Shown: positions 25,138-35,130, counted from the first letter of the stretch. The stretch: DNA of 64,000 nucleotides from Bacteroidales bacterium UBA1184 (GCA_002310235.1 DBYO01000035.1:7688-71687), one strand, 5' to 3'. The notes: generated from the sequence alone by a model not told the origin. Translations and numbers: made by a program.

Positions 25138-27540
25138 ATGAAACTATCGGAACTGCACAATGGAGAATCGGCCGTAATCGTCAAGGTTTCGGGACACGGC
25201 GGATTCAGGAAAAGGATAATGGAGATGGGATTTGTGCGCGGTCGCAAGGTGACATCAGTAATAGATGCGCCGCTTAACGACCCGATAAAATACACCATAA
25301 TGGGCTACGACGTGCTGTTGCGCCGCAGCGAAGCCCAACTCATCGAGGTACTTCCCGAGGAAGAAGCCAATGCAATGCTTACTGTCGAAGATGCACAAGC
25401 GCCTAACTTCTTCGCCTGCACCGACTGCGACTCATGCGGTCTGACCTGCGGAGCAAGACGCAGCAAAACCACACAGCGCAACATCATAAACATAGCCTTC
25501 GTAGGCAACCCAAACAGCGGAAAAACTTCGCTGTTCAACGCACTGTCGGGCGGACACGAACACGTCGGAAACTACAGCGGTGTCACCGTGGATGTAAAAA
25601 CTGGGCACTTCAACTACAAAGGCTACCATTTCAATATTACCGACCTGCCGGGAACATACTCTCTGTCGGCTTATTCTCCTGAAGAATTGTTTGTCCGCCG
25701 CAACCTGCTCGAATCGATGCCCGATGTGATTGTAAATGTGGTTGTTGCCTCCAACCTCGAACGCAACCTCTACCTCACGACCGAACTTATCGACTTGAGC
25801 CAGCGCGTAATAGTTGCACTAAACATGTACGATGAGCTTGAAGCCACAGGAGCAAAACTCGACTACCAGAACCTCGGCTCTATGATAGGTATCCCGATGG
25901 TACCGACTGTCGCAAAGACAGGCAAAGGTCTCGACAAACTGCTCGACACTATTATTGACATGTTCGAAGGAGACAACAAATCGGCAAGACACATCCACAT
26001 AAATTATGGTTCGATATTGGAACCTGAGATCTCTAAACTTGCTGATATTCTTCACAAAACCGAAGATTTTCCACAGCAGTTTCCCGCAAGATACTGGGCT
26101 ATAAAGATGATGGAAGGCGACAAAGAAGTCGCAACTCTGCTGCAAAACAGCAAGTCGTACGACAAACTTGAAAAACAAGCCGCAATATCCTCTGAAGAAG
26201 TAAAAAAACAGCTTGACATTGATGCAGAAACCGCCATCAGTGATGCTAAGTACGGGTTTATCTCGGGCGCACTGCACGAAACCTTTACCGAAGGCAAAAA
26301 GGAAGCCAACAAACGCACACGCAAACTCGACAAGCTGATTGTAAACAAATGGCTCGGTTTTCCACTGTTTATCCTGCTAATGTGGCTAATGTTCAGCGTT
26401 ACCTTCTGGCTTGGCGCATATCCGCAAGATTGGATTGCAGCTGGCTTCGATGCATTAGGCAACCTTTTCAGCGGAATTATCCCAGAAGGTGCATGGCGCT
26501 CGCTAGTCGTTGACGGAATAATAGGTGGCGTGGGCGCTGTTGCCGAATTCCTACCAAACATAATATTGCTCTATATGTTCATCTCGCTGATGGAAGACTC
26601 AGGCTACATGTCGCGAGCCGCCTTCCTCATGGACAAGATGATGCACGGAATGGGACTTCACGGCAAGTCGTTCATTCCTATGATTATGGGATTCGGTTGC
26701 AACGTTCCGGCAATAATGGCAACACGCTCTATCGAAAGCAAAAGCAGCCGTCTGATAACCATACTTGTAGTACCTTTCATGTCGTGCAGCGCACGTCTGC
26801 CGATATACCTGCTTCTGGCAGGAGCATTCTTCCCCAAATATGCAGCAACGGTAATGATTTGCCTCTATCTGCTTGGAATAATCGTGGCGGTGCTCACGGC
26901 AAAACTTCTGCGACTGACAGCCTTCAAGCAAGACGAAACCCCGTTTGTAATGGAGCTTCCGCCCTACCGCTGGCCAACTATGCGAGCAACCTTGAAGCAC
27001 ATCTGGGAAAAATGCTACCAATACATAAAGAAAATTGGAACAGTAATCCTACTTGCCTCGGTAATAATCTGGGTATTAAGCTACTATCCGCATACCGACA
27101 TTTCAGAAACTGAACTTGCAAAAACCGAAGGAATTACGGAAGCCGAAGCCAACGAAATACAATACGAGAACTCCAGTCTCGGCATGATAGGCAAGTTCGT
27201 TGCTCCAGTTATGTCGCCAATGGGCTTCGACTGGAAGATAAGCGTAGCCGTTCTGTCGAGCATTCCTGCAAAGGAAATCGTTGTAAGTACCCTTGGTGTT
27301 CTATATGCCAGCGAAGAAGACGACCTTGGTGAAGCCCTGCAAAAATCCGGTGACCTGAACACTGCTTCAGCACTGGCACTGATGGTGTTCATGCTGCTAT
27401 TCTTCCCATGCATAGCCACTATTGGAGCTGTAGCTAGCGAAACCAAGAAGGTAAAGTGGGCTTTGTTCTCAGTATTTTACAACACGGCCGTTGCATGGAT
27501 TGCGGCATACGTCACATATCTTATTGCAAGCCTATTCTAA
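25138..27540 (+). CDS. feoAB: Ferrous iron transporter, FeoA-FeoB fusion
   Basis: 800 aa. Residues 1-75 are a FeoA SH3-like domain (GHGGFRKRIMEMGFVRG). A Cys-rich linker (C94, C97, C100, C104) follows, then the FeoB G domain: G1 GNPNSGKTS (123-131), G3 DLPG, G4 NMYD. After a helical GDI-like region come membrane segments with the two inverted Gate repeats (NVPAIMATRSIESKSSR; SIPAKEIVVSTLG). Imports Fe2+ across the inner membrane using its GTPase domain. The fusion and the cysteine linker are usual in Bacteroidota. Own promoter; followed by a strong terminator. Confidence 0.95.
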   Translation: MKLSELHNGESAVIVKVSGHGGFRKRIMEMGFVRGRKVTSVIDAPLNDPIKYTIMGYDVLLRRSEAQLIEVLPEEEANAMLTVEDAQAPNFFACTDCDSCGLTCGARRSKTTQRNIINIAFVGNPNSGKTSLFNALSGGHEHVGNYSGVTVDVKTGHFNYKGYHFNITDLPGTYSLSAYSPEELFVRRNLLESMPDVIVNVVVASNLERNLYLTTELIDLSQRVIVALNMYDELEATGAKLDYQNLGSMIGIPMVPTVAKTGKGLDKLLDTIIDMFEGDNKSARHIHINYGSILEPEISKLADILHKTEDFPQQFPARYWAIKMMEGDKEVATLLQNSKSYDKLEKQAAISSEEVKKQLDIDAETAISDAKYGFISGALHETFTEGKKEANKRTRKLDKLIVNKWLGFPLFILLMWLMFSVTFWLGAYPQDWIAAGFDALGNLFSGIIPEGAWRSLVVDGIIGGVGAVAEFLPNIILLYMFISLMEDSGYMSRAAFLMDKMMHGMGLHGKSFIPMIMGFGCNVPAIMATRSIESKSSRLITILVVPFMSCSARLPIYLLLAGAFFPKYAATVMICLYLLGIIVAVLTAKLLRLTAFKQDETPFVMELPPYRWPTMRATLKHIWEKCYQYIKKIGTVILLASVIIWVLSYYPHTDISETELAKTEGITEAEANEIQYENSSLGMIGKFVAPVMSPMGFDWKISVAVLSSIPAKEIVVSTLGVLYASEEDDLGEALQKSGDLNTASALALMVFMLLFFPCIATIGAVASETKKVKWALFSVFYNTAVAWIAAYVTYLIASLF

Positions 27541-27568
27541 TGTTCACTGATTTAATAGCCATAAACGC

Positions 27569-27605
27569 TAATTCGGACAGTGCAAAAACTGTCCGAATTA
27601 TTTTT
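27569..27605 (+). terminator. Terminator of feoAB
   Basis: Stem TAATTCGGACAGT (27569-27581) / ACTGTCCGAATTA (27588-27600) followed by TTTTT. Confidence 0.85.
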
Positions 27606-27629
27606 ACAACCCGCCACGAGAATATTAAC

Positions 27630-27637
27630 TATATTTG
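27630..27637 (+). promoter_or_regulatory. -7 element of the hemerythrin gene
   Basis: TATATTTG, exact TAnnTTTG match, 27 bases before the ATG at 27665; no clear -33. Confidence 0.6.
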
Positions 27638-27664
27638 CAAACAGATTTACAAAAACAAAAGAAA

Positions 27665-28354
27665 ATGAACGACAATGCACCCATTTTCTCGGCGCGGACA
27701 AAAATGTCGGAAATAATAACCGACAGTTCGCTGCTCTCAATCATCGAAAGGCTCAACATAAAACTGGGCTTCGGAGAGGCAAGCATCGACGAAATATGTC
27801 ACCGTCACGGGCTATCTACCGAACTTTTCCTAATGATATGCAAAGTTTACTCGCTCGAAAATTTCAAACCGGAGATTGCCCACCTTACCCGTGACGACAT
27901 TCCAAAACTCATAGGCTATTTGCAACGCACTCACCAGTACTGGACAGAAAGCTTCTTCCCCAACTTGCATTCTAATATCCACACAATGCTAGAATCGTGC
28001 GATGAGACAAGCAAAAAGATGCTCAACAAGTTCTACGACGACTACGACGAAGAAATACAAAAGCACCTTGATTACGAAGAAAATACAGTTTTCCCTTACA
28101 TATTGTCACTGGTTAATGCAGAACAAAAAAAGACCTGCGAGTTTCGGATAAGGAACTTCGAGGAAAACCACAGCAACATTGAGGAAAAACTTCACGATCT
28201 GAAAAACATTGTCATAAAATACCTTCCCGACAGTGCTCCTCAACAGTCACGTATAAACGTGCTCAACGAAATATTCAAGATTGAGAACGACCTCTGTAAA
28301 CATTCGGTCATCGAAAACAAGATTCTGATTCCGCTTGTGTCAAAATACGAATAA
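27665..28354 (+). CDS. Hemerythrin-domain protein (RIC/ScdA-like di-iron protein)
   Basis: 229 aa from ATG 27665; an in-frame upstream ATG would overlap the -7 element. Residues ~10-70 form a small helical N-terminal domain (IDEICHRHGLSTE). Residues ~85-225 form a four-helix hemerythrin bundle with His/Glu pairs in each helix: HQYW...H, HLDYEENTVFPY, EENHSNIEEKLH and HSVIENKILIP. Such proteins carry a di-iron site and repair iron-sulfur clusters or sense oxygen or NO. Gene position after feoAB fits iron homeostasis. One base separates its stop from the LuxR-type gene, so they are co-translated. Confidence 0.85.
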   Translation: MNDNAPIFSARTKMSEIITDSSLLSIIERLNIKLGFGEASIDEICHRHGLSTELFLMICKVYSLENFKPEIAHLTRDDIPKLIGYLQRTHQYWTESFFPNLHSNIHTMLESCDETSKKMLNKFYDDYDEEIQKHLDYEENTVFPYILSLVNAEQKKTCEFRIRNFEENHSNIEEKLHDLKNIVIKYLPDSAPQQSRINVLNEIFKIENDLCKHSVIENKILIPLVSKYE

Positions 28355-28355
28355 A

Positions 28356-28949
28356 ATGAGCAATAAAAAATATAGGGTAACAATAATAGAACCGTCGGAA
28401 ATAGTTTCGGCAGGCTTGAAATATCTCATCGAATATGCCGGCACATTCCAAGTGACAAAGATTTTTCATAACCTGCAAGAATTCAACGAACTGCCAAGCG
28501 GCAACCCAAACATTATTATAGTAAACCCATCGGTCCTAAGTGCATTGGGAGGAGAAAACACAAAATCTCTTTCTACAAAAGACGACACAACCATCATAGC
28601 AATCAACTATGGAGCTTACGATGAAGAAAACTTGCGCAATTACGACGGGTGCATAGGAATATTCAACACCAAGGAACAAGTAGAAAAGAAATTGCAAGCA
28701 GCTCTAAAGATTTCATCAGACAAAGAACAAGACGAAAACAGCAACGAACTTTCGCTTCGTGAACGAGAAATACTAACAGCAGTTGCCAAAGGCAAAACCA
28801 ATAAGGAAATAGCCGATGAATTCAATTTGTCGATTCATACGGTAATTTCGCACCGAAAAAACATTTCCCACAAACTAGGCATCAACAGTATTGCCGGTCT
28901 GACAATATATGCGGTAATGAACAAACTTCTTGATGTAGAGGATTTTTAG
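28356..28949 (+). CDS. LuxR-type response regulator with a degenerate receiver
   Basis: 197 aa. Residues 1-120 resemble a receiver domain (YRVTIIEPSEIVSAGLKYLI) but the phospho-acceptor Asp is replaced by Asn (IIIVNPSV, N57) and the acidic pair is a single Glu. Residues ~130-195 are a LuxR/NarL helix-turn-helix (LSLREREILTAVAKGKTNKEIADEF, HTVISHRKNISHKLGI). It is therefore probably not controlled by phosphorylation. Paired with the hemerythrin gene, it may report iron or redox state; the regulated genes are unknown. Confidence 0.85.
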   Translation: MSNKKYRVTIIEPSEIVSAGLKYLIEYAGTFQVTKIFHNLQEFNELPSGNPNIIIVNPSVLSALGGENTKSLSTKDDTTIIAINYGAYDEENLRNYDGCIGIFNTKEQVEKKLQAALKISSDKEQDENSNELSLREREILTAVAKGKTNKEIADEFNLSIHTVISHRKNISHKLGINSIAGLTIYAVMNKLLDVEDF

Positions 28950-29007
28950 CCACCCAAATTATCAAATCGCCCAATCCCTCTAATATCGCATATTGAAGAC
29001 AATAAAG

Positions 29008-29460
29008 CTATCTTTCCTTAATGTCCTTCAGCCAATTACAATTCATAAAATCAGGCATTGCCAGACACCTATCTTCTGCAGCTCTCATAACCTCCTGATC
29101 CTCTGGTGTCTTATCTTTATAGCCTAACATATGCAGAACACCATGAATAATAACTCTGAAAATTTCTGTTGTTTCGGTTGAATAAGTTTTTGCGTTCTCT
29201 GCAACCCTATCAACACTTATATACACCTCACCCGAAATTTTATTTCCCTCTGAGTTGTCAAACGTGATAACATCTGTAAAATAATCATGCTTCAGGTACT
29301 CCTGATTCATCTCCAACAGATAGTTATCGGAACAAAAAACATAAGAAATCTTCCCTACTTTTTTTTCGTGGGACTCAATTACGTCCTTTATCCACTTCTT
29401 AAGTGCAATGTACTTTACCCTCGGCTTTTCGACATCAGCACAAAAAAATTCTATTGCCAT
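29008..29460 (-). CDS. ybeY: Endoribonuclease YbeY (rRNA maturation factor)
   Basis: 150 aa. The metal-site motif reads HGVLHMLGYKD: the first two His of the usual H-x3-H-x5-H are present and the third is Asp. FTDVITFD and GEVYIS are the other conserved YbeY strands. YbeY matures 16S rRNA ends and checks ribosomes. The His-to-Asp change is, as far as I recall, found in other Bacteroidota. It follows the DUF4175 gene with 1 base between. Confidence 0.88.
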   Translation of the reverse strand: MAIEFFCADVEKPRVKYIALKKWIKDVIESHEKKVGKISYVFCSDNYLLEMNQEYLKHDYFTDVITFDNSEGNKISGEVYISVDRVAENAKTYSTETTEIFRVIIHGVLHMLGYKDKTPEDQEVMRAAEDRCLAMPDFMNCNWLKDIKER

Positions 29461-29461
29461 A

Positions 29462-32400
29462 TTATTTATCCTTTAAGTTTTTTAAATATTCCTTGTATTT
29501 CGTTTTATAATAGTCTTTTAACTTTAAATTCGACACCTGCAACAATTCGTTGAACCTTATCTCGCTTTCTTTTTCCTCGAAAGCTTTGTCGGGATTGCTT
29601 AGTTTATACTCCTTGGCTTCGTGCGACTGACGCTTCTGCTCGGTTTCTCGCTCGTTCTGACTATTCTCCGCCTGAAGCAAACGTGTAATTATCTGCTCTT
29701 GACGATTTACTGTCTGCTGAGTGACATTGCGGTTTACCAAATCCCTTATATTCTGTTCTATCATCTTGTTTGCTTCCTGGAGATACTTTGCTGCATCGGG
29801 ACTTAGCTCACCGTTCATCATATCGTTCATCATCTTCTGCATCATCTCCTGCTGCATAAGCATCTTGGCAAGTTGCTCGCCGTTTTGCGCCTGCTGACCA
29901 TTTTTCTTCATCTGGTCAAGCATCTGCTGCATCTGTTGTTTCAGTTGCTGCTGCATATTGCGCATCTGCCCCATCTGCTTTTGCTGTGGCTGTCCCTGCC
30001 CCTTGTTCTTGCACTTGTTACAACTGGAACTCGAATTACTTTGCATCTGCATCTGCTGCTGTTGCATCTGGTCAAGAGTTTCCGACAACAGCAAAGCAAG
30101 GTTATTTGCCGATGTAAGCGCCTTTTGCTGAGACACTTGCGCCTGATACTTCGAGGAATTTCCAAGATGATCCATAACTGCTGCCAATTCTTTGCGGATA
30201 TTCATTATATCCGATGAAACTACGGATGCCAACCCAGGCACACGTGCCGACAATGCATTGATAGAATCACGTATCACAGTAAAGTTGTCGGTTAAATTTT
30301 TCTGACGTACAACATATTCCTTATATTGTGGCGATTTGTACGACAAAGGCTTCATTCCCAGCATAATATCTTCTTGATCGAACGAAAATGTAAGAACGTT
30401 CTCCAACATCTGCCTGATGTTCTCCATGTTCTCACCATTTTCATCCATCTCCATCTGCGCCATCATAGAGTCCATCTTCTGCGAAAGTTCCTGCATCTTC
30501 TGCGAACTGTTATTCTGCTTGTCCGACGCCTTGTTATTCTTGTTCTCATTAAGGTCATCGCTAGCCTGCTGCATTTCATTCGAAATGTCGTTCATCTCAT
30601 TCTTGAAATCATTCAGAGGCATAGGCTCCTTTAATGCAGAATTTTTCTCCAAAGTCTTGTTGTACTCTTCCTTAAGCTTGTCGAACTGTTCTTTCAATTC
30701 AGACTGCTCTTTTTTGAGTTCTTCCTGCGACTTGCTCTTTTCCTTGGTTTCCTCGGCAAGTTTCTTTTCCTTTTCGGCAAGGTTTTCCATCTGGTCGGCA
30801 ATGCTCTTTACGCGCTCCTCGACCTCCGAACGCTTTAGCAATTCAAGAGTATTGTCCATATTTTGCTCCATCTCCTCTACCGACATCTTGAACTCTTCCG
30901 ACTTCTTGAAAAACTCATCCTTGTTGAAGTTTTCCATCAGCTTTTTCATTTCCTCAATCATCTGACGCATCTCGTCGGTCATGAGGTTTTCCATTAGCGC
31001 ATTGATTTCGGCTTGCTTTTTAAGAAGTTCCTCGCTCTTGGAGAACTGCTCTTTTGCCTGCTGAAGCTGGTTTTGCTCGTTTTTTATCTGCTCCATTAGT
31101 TGTTCGAGCTGGTCTTCCTTTTCAATGATGTCCTGCATGAGCTGCGAGCGGTCATAGGGCGAGAGGCTTTCGTTTACAAGTTTGCGTTTCAACTCATCGA
31201 TGCTCTTCTTGATATCTTCGCTTATCTTCTTTGCCTCGTCAACTTTGCTTTCGGTTTCACTGTTTGTCTGGTCGCTCATATCCTGTAAGTCCTGAGCCGA
31301 CGGAATATTGAATTCCATGACCTTAGAACGTGCAGTCTTAGGTCCGCTATAACCGTCATTGTCTGCGACCTCAAAATAGTATGTAAGTTTGTTGCCAGTA
31401 TGCTCAACCGACGCGAAATCAAATGCATAATAGAAATCCTGGGAACTCAGCCTTTGCGAGAACTGCACTGGCGATTTTGAAATTTCCTTGTCGCCATCGA
31501 AACAATGAAAAGTCAAACGCGAAAAGCCATAATCGTCATCTATAGAACCCTTAAAATATACAATTGCCGGATTCGTACTATCACGAGCTTCGTTTACCGC
31601 AATGGCTGGATATAAGTCGGGAATAACCTTTATTCTATACTTTATATCAATAATTTCGCTAAAATATTCATTTCCGACAAACAGCGAATAGTCGCTGCTT
31701 GCGGTTATGCGTTTGCTAAGCTTGTACTCGTTATTGTTCTTTTCGGTAGGTAGAATGGTGCTGTCCATCACAACAACGAGCGAATCGAGGTTTGCCGTAC
31801 CGAAAGTCCATATCACATTTGAACCTATTGGCACTTCAATATCTCCAGAATTCTTGATTTCTTCAGCATCGAGTCCAGTGTATGCCATTGGTGTAATGTT
31901 AATCTTGAAATCCAGAATTATAGGTGCTGGCAAAACACTGACCTCGTAGTCCTTCGACTCGATGTCTTGTGCGGTGAAATAAAACTTGAACGAATTGTTT
32001 AATGTCTTAAAGTCGTACTTGAAGGTCGATGCTGACAGTTTTTCCATATAGAAGGCATTTCCTCCGAAGTTTATCATTACCTGCTCGGGCACATATTGTC
32101 CTTCCACACGCAAATTAACACTGAAATCATCGCCCTGGCGAACCTGCATCGTATCGTTTTCGAGTATGAACGAAAACGGAGCAGGCATTTCGAAATGCTC
32201 GTCGTACTTCACGATTCTCTCTGTGCCTTCGGTTACGATAGCCGGCTTGAACGAGATTATCAGCACGAAAACCAGCACAACAGGAGCAAGATAAAGTAGA
32301 TACTTTACATTCTTCTTAATCTTTATTGCCGACAGGAACGGGATTGGCGAAAGTTTTTCAATTCTCTGCGAGATACTTGCATAAATAAGGTCGCGAGTTT

Positions 32401-32770
32401 CGGAATTTTCGTCAAGCAAGGAATTTAGTTCCAATGTATTTTGCAGTTTATCGGCGACTTCTGGAAAATGTTTTCCAAGAATGCGGCTTGCTTCGGAATA
32501 CGACAAGCGCTTGCCGATTTTCATCAGTTTGAGCATCGGCCACAATATCATCGTCACGAAAACTATCGCATAGAGAGTTATCGATGATACAAACAAAGCT
32601 GTACGGAAAGCCGATGAAAATCTGCCGTAATATTCTGCAATTACGACAATTAGATACCATAATCCCGATATTGCAAGTGCAAGTATAACACCCTTTACCA
32701 TCTTATTCAGATAGTACTTCTTGATAAACTTATCAAGTTTAGAAATCAGTATGTTATACTTATCGACCAT
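29462..32770 (-). CDS. DUF4175 family membrane protein with coiled coils and Gln/Met-rich tail
   Basis: 1102 aa. Transmembrane helices lie near 24-44, 56-80 and 150-170. Residues ~180-490 form beta-rich extracytoplasmic domains (for example DDYGFSRLTFHCFDGD). From ~500 to ~760 is a long Lys/Glu-rich coiled coil. The C-terminal third is extremely Gln/Met-rich and holds a CNKCKNKG pair. This matches the DUF4175 group of Bacteroidota, whose role is unknown; an envelope scaffold is a fair guess. -7 TATTTTTG at 32790-32797. Co-transcribed with ybeY. Confidence 0.8.
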   Translation of the reverse strand: MVDKYNILISKLDKFIKKYYLNKMVKGVILALAISGLWYLIVVIAEYYGRFSSAFRTALFVSSITLYAIVFVTMILWPMLKLMKIGKRLSYSEASRILGKHFPEVADKLQNTLELNSLLDENSETRDLIYASISQRIEKLSPIPFLSAIKIKKNVKYLLYLAPVVLVFVLIISFKPAIVTEGTERIVKYDEHFEMPAPFSFILENDTMQVRQGDDFSVNLRVEGQYVPEQVMINFGGNAFYMEKLSASTFKYDFKTLNNSFKFYFTAQDIESKDYEVSVLPAPIILDFKINITPMAYTGLDAEEIKNSGDIEVPIGSNVIWTFGTANLDSLVVVMDSTILPTEKNNNEYKLSKRITASSDYSLFVGNEYFSEIIDIKYRIKVIPDLYPAIAVNEARDSTNPAIVYFKGSIDDDYGFSRLTFHCFDGDKEISKSPVQFSQRLSSQDFYYAFDFASVEHTGNKLTYYFEVADNDGYSGPKTARSKVMEFNIPSAQDLQDMSDQTNSETESKVDEAKKISEDIKKSIDELKRKLVNESLSPYDRSQLMQDIIEKEDQLEQLMEQIKNEQNQLQQAKEQFSKSEELLKKQAEINALMENLMTDEMRQMIEEMKKLMENFNKDEFFKKSEEFKMSVEEMEQNMDNTLELLKRSEVEERVKSIADQMENLAEKEKKLAEETKEKSKSQEELKKEQSELKEQFDKLKEEYNKTLEKNSALKEPMPLNDFKNEMNDISNEMQQASDDLNENKNNKASDKQNNSSQKMQELSQKMDSMMAQMEMDENGENMENIRQMLENVLTFSFDQEDIMLGMKPLSYKSPQYKEYVVRQKNLTDNFTVIRDSINALSARVPGLASVVSSDIMNIRKELAAVMDHLGNSSKYQAQVSQQKALTSANNLALLLSETLDQMQQQQMQMQSNSSSSCNKCKNKGQGQPQQKQMGQMRNMQQQLKQQMQQMLDQMKKNGQQAQNGEQLAKMLMQQEMMQKMMNDMMNGELSPDAAKYLQEANKMIEQNIRDLVNRNVTQQTVNRQEQIITRLLQAENSQNERETEQKRQSHEAKEYKLSNPDKAFEEKESEIRFNELLQVSNLKLKDYYKTKYKEYLKNLKDK

Positions 32771-32896
32771 TACAATTGTTAGAAATTGACAAAAATAATA
32801 AAAAGACCTTATGTATCAAAATAAAAAAAATTTAGTCAGATAATGTCATGCAATAAACTTGCCATTGTATATGGCCTGGCATTAAACTACCATAAC

Positions 32897-32926
32897 AAAA
32901 AAGCCGACAAAACTGCCGGCTTTTCC
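32897..32926 (-). terminator. Terminator of the dsbD / S46 peptidase operon
   Basis: AAAAGCCG (32899-32906) / CGGCTTTT (32917-32924), with a run of six T on the minus strand, 18 bases after the peptidase stop. Confidence 0.75.
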
Positions 32927-32944
32927 ATGTGATAAATTTTAGTT

Positions 32945-35104
32945 CTATCTCTTTATGTCCATCTCCTTAATCAAGTTCTGCGCATTAGCATACTTGTCGA
33001 TGATGAACAAAGCGTATCTTACATCCAAGCAGATGCATCTCTGCAGGTTTTCTTCGAAGTCGATGTCGCCCGACATTGCCTCGCTGTTGCCGTCGAATGC
33101 AAGACCTATAAGTTCGCCATTGCCATTTATTACCGGGCTACCAGAATTTCCACCGGTAATGTCGTTGTTGGTAATGAAGCAAGTAGGAACATCGCCGTTC
33201 TTGTTTACATAGGGACCGAAGTTCTTGTCCTTGTAAAGCTGTTTCAACTTTTCGGGAACGATAAATTCGTAGCTGTCAGGATTTTCCTTTTCCATTACGC
33301 CCTTCAATGTTGTAAAATAATCGTAGAATACGCCATCACGAGGCTCGTAGCTCTTTACATTTCCGTAAGTCATTCTTATGGTAGAGTTAGCATCGGGTGC
33401 GAAATTCTTACCTTCGTTCATAGCGAGTACACCTTCGATGAAAATACGATTATTGCGCTCAAGGTCAACAGAAAGGTCGTTGTATTCGTTGTAAACGCCT
33501 CTGTAAACATCAATAATATCGTTACCCATTTGCAATACCGGATCTTTGGTGAATGCAGAACCTGAGGGCTTGTCGAGGAACGCATTGAACTTAGCTTCGG
33601 TTGCGAAAATTGACTTTGAGAATGCATCGTCAACATACTTTTCCACATCGCCTTTGTACTTGGTCTGTATTGTCTTGAAGAATTCTGGATAATACTTGGC
33701 ATCCATTTCGTCGTATGCTTTGCGGAACAACGCCTTCATCAAGGCACGCTCTGTTTCTGGATCATAGTCTTTGTAGAAAGCTTTTGCTGGTTCTCTCATA
33801 TCGCTGACTGCAGAATTTATTTCTGCTATTTCCTTTGAAGCGAAAGCTGTAGCCATCGATCTGCAACCAAAAGCATAATATGGAAGTTCGGTGCCGAGAA
33901 GAGCTTCTGTTATATACATTTTTGCAACAGCCTGTGCTTTTCTCGACTGGTATATCTTCTGCAAAGCATTCAAAGCATTGCGATACTTAGGTTCACCCTT
34001 TCCATCTGCCCACTTGCACAAGTCAGCCTCAATGTCCTTCTTTATTCCCATGGTATTGAGGTGAGCAAGAGCCTTGTTCTGCTCGTTCGAATACTTCCAG
34101 TAATTTGAACATGAAGCATATTTCGAAGCATACTGAATCTTTACCTTCGGATCGGCATTCATCTTCTTGCGCAACACATTTACCTTAACATCTCTGATTT
34201 CGTATCTCAGTTTGTTTGTTACCTGCATAACTTCTTCAAGTCCGTACGAAGTCACGTATCTGTTGGTTGTTCCAGGGAAGCCCATTACCATTGCGAAATC
34301 GCCATCTTCAATTCCCTTAGCGCTTACAGGAAGGAAATGCTTGGGTTTCAGAGGAACATTGTTCTTTGCATACTTTGCAGGTGAACCATCTGGAGCAGTA
34401 TAAATTCTGAACATCGAGAAGTCGGCAGTATGGCGTGGCCACATCCAGTTGTCGGTATCACCGCCAAACTTACCCATTGATGAAGGAGGAGCACCAACAA
34501 GACGAACATCCTGATATATAACATATACGAGCAAGAAATACTGGTTTCCGCCAAACATGTCCTTTACCTGTGCCTTGTAGTTTGTTCCAGCAACTGCATT
34601 GTCAACTATGGTTTTGGTTGCCTTTTTCAATGCAATGTTACGGTCCTTTTCCGACATATCCTTCTTGAACGACTTTTCGATTTCGGCAGTAACATCTTCG
34701 ATACGAACAAGAATTGATGCTGTGATACCAGGATTCGACAATTCCTCAGACTTCGAGTATGCCCAGAAACCATCCTTCAAATAGTCGTGTTCCACTGTCG
34801 AATGGGTCTGAATCATTGAATATCCGCAGTGGTGATTGGTGAACATAAGGCCTTCGCCCGAAACAATTTCGCCAGTGCAGAAATGCCAGAACGGAGAACC
34901 ATCCTTGCCCAAACCAACAACTGCATCCTTTATACAGCCTTGGTTTACACTATATATGTCCTCAGGGGTCAACTTGAACCCCTGCTTCTTCATATCATCG
35001 TAGTTCTTGCCAATCATCGACAATAGCCACATACCTTCGTCTGCCCTTGCAGTGAATCCCATTGCAAAAACAAACACGAACAAAATCGCTGTAAATCTTC
35101 TCAT
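32945..35104 (-). CDS. S46-family dipeptidyl-peptidase (DPP7/DPP11 type)
   Basis: 719 aa with signal peptide (to about FTARA). Chymotrypsin-fold triad: His in FTNHHCGYS, Asp in GGDTDNWMWPRHTADFS, Ser in GGNSGSPVI. The helical domain that blocks the substrate N-terminus lies between. These periplasmic enzymes remove dipeptides from peptide N-termini and feed amino-acid fermentation in asaccharolytic Bacteroidota. The GNSEAMSGDIDF segment resembles the Asp/Glu-specific DPP11 group more than DPP7, but the specificity residue was not resolved. Co-transcribed with dsbD (26-nt gap). Confidence 0.9.
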   Translation of the reverse strand: MRRFTAILFVFVFAMGFTARADEGMWLLSMIGKNYDDMKKQGFKLTPEDIYSVNQGCIKDAVVGLGKDGSPFWHFCTGEIVSGEGLMFTNHHCGYSMIQTHSTVEHDYLKDGFWAYSKSEELSNPGITASILVRIEDVTAEIEKSFKKDMSEKDRNIALKKATKTIVDNAVAGTNYKAQVKDMFGGNQYFLLVYVIYQDVRLVGAPPSSMGKFGGDTDNWMWPRHTADFSMFRIYTAPDGSPAKYAKNNVPLKPKHFLPVSAKGIEDGDFAMVMGFPGTTNRYVTSYGLEEVMQVTNKLRYEIRDVKVNVLRKKMNADPKVKIQYASKYASCSNYWKYSNEQNKALAHLNTMGIKKDIEADLCKWADGKGEPKYRNALNALQKIYQSRKAQAVAKMYITEALLGTELPYYAFGCRSMATAFASKEIAEINSAVSDMREPAKAFYKDYDPETERALMKALFRKAYDEMDAKYYPEFFKTIQTKYKGDVEKYVDDAFSKSIFATEAKFNAFLDKPSGSAFTKDPVLQMGNDIIDVYRGVYNEYNDLSVDLERNNRIFIEGVLAMNEGKNFAPDANSTIRMTYGNVKSYEPRDGVFYDYFTTLKGVMEKENPDSYEFIVPEKLKQLYKDKNFGPYVNKNGDVPTCFITNNDITGGNSGSPVINGNGELIGLAFDGNSEAMSGDIDFEENLQRCICLDVRYALFIIDKYANAQNLIKEMDIKR

Positions 35105-35130
35105 AAATCCAATTTTAAACTATTTATATT

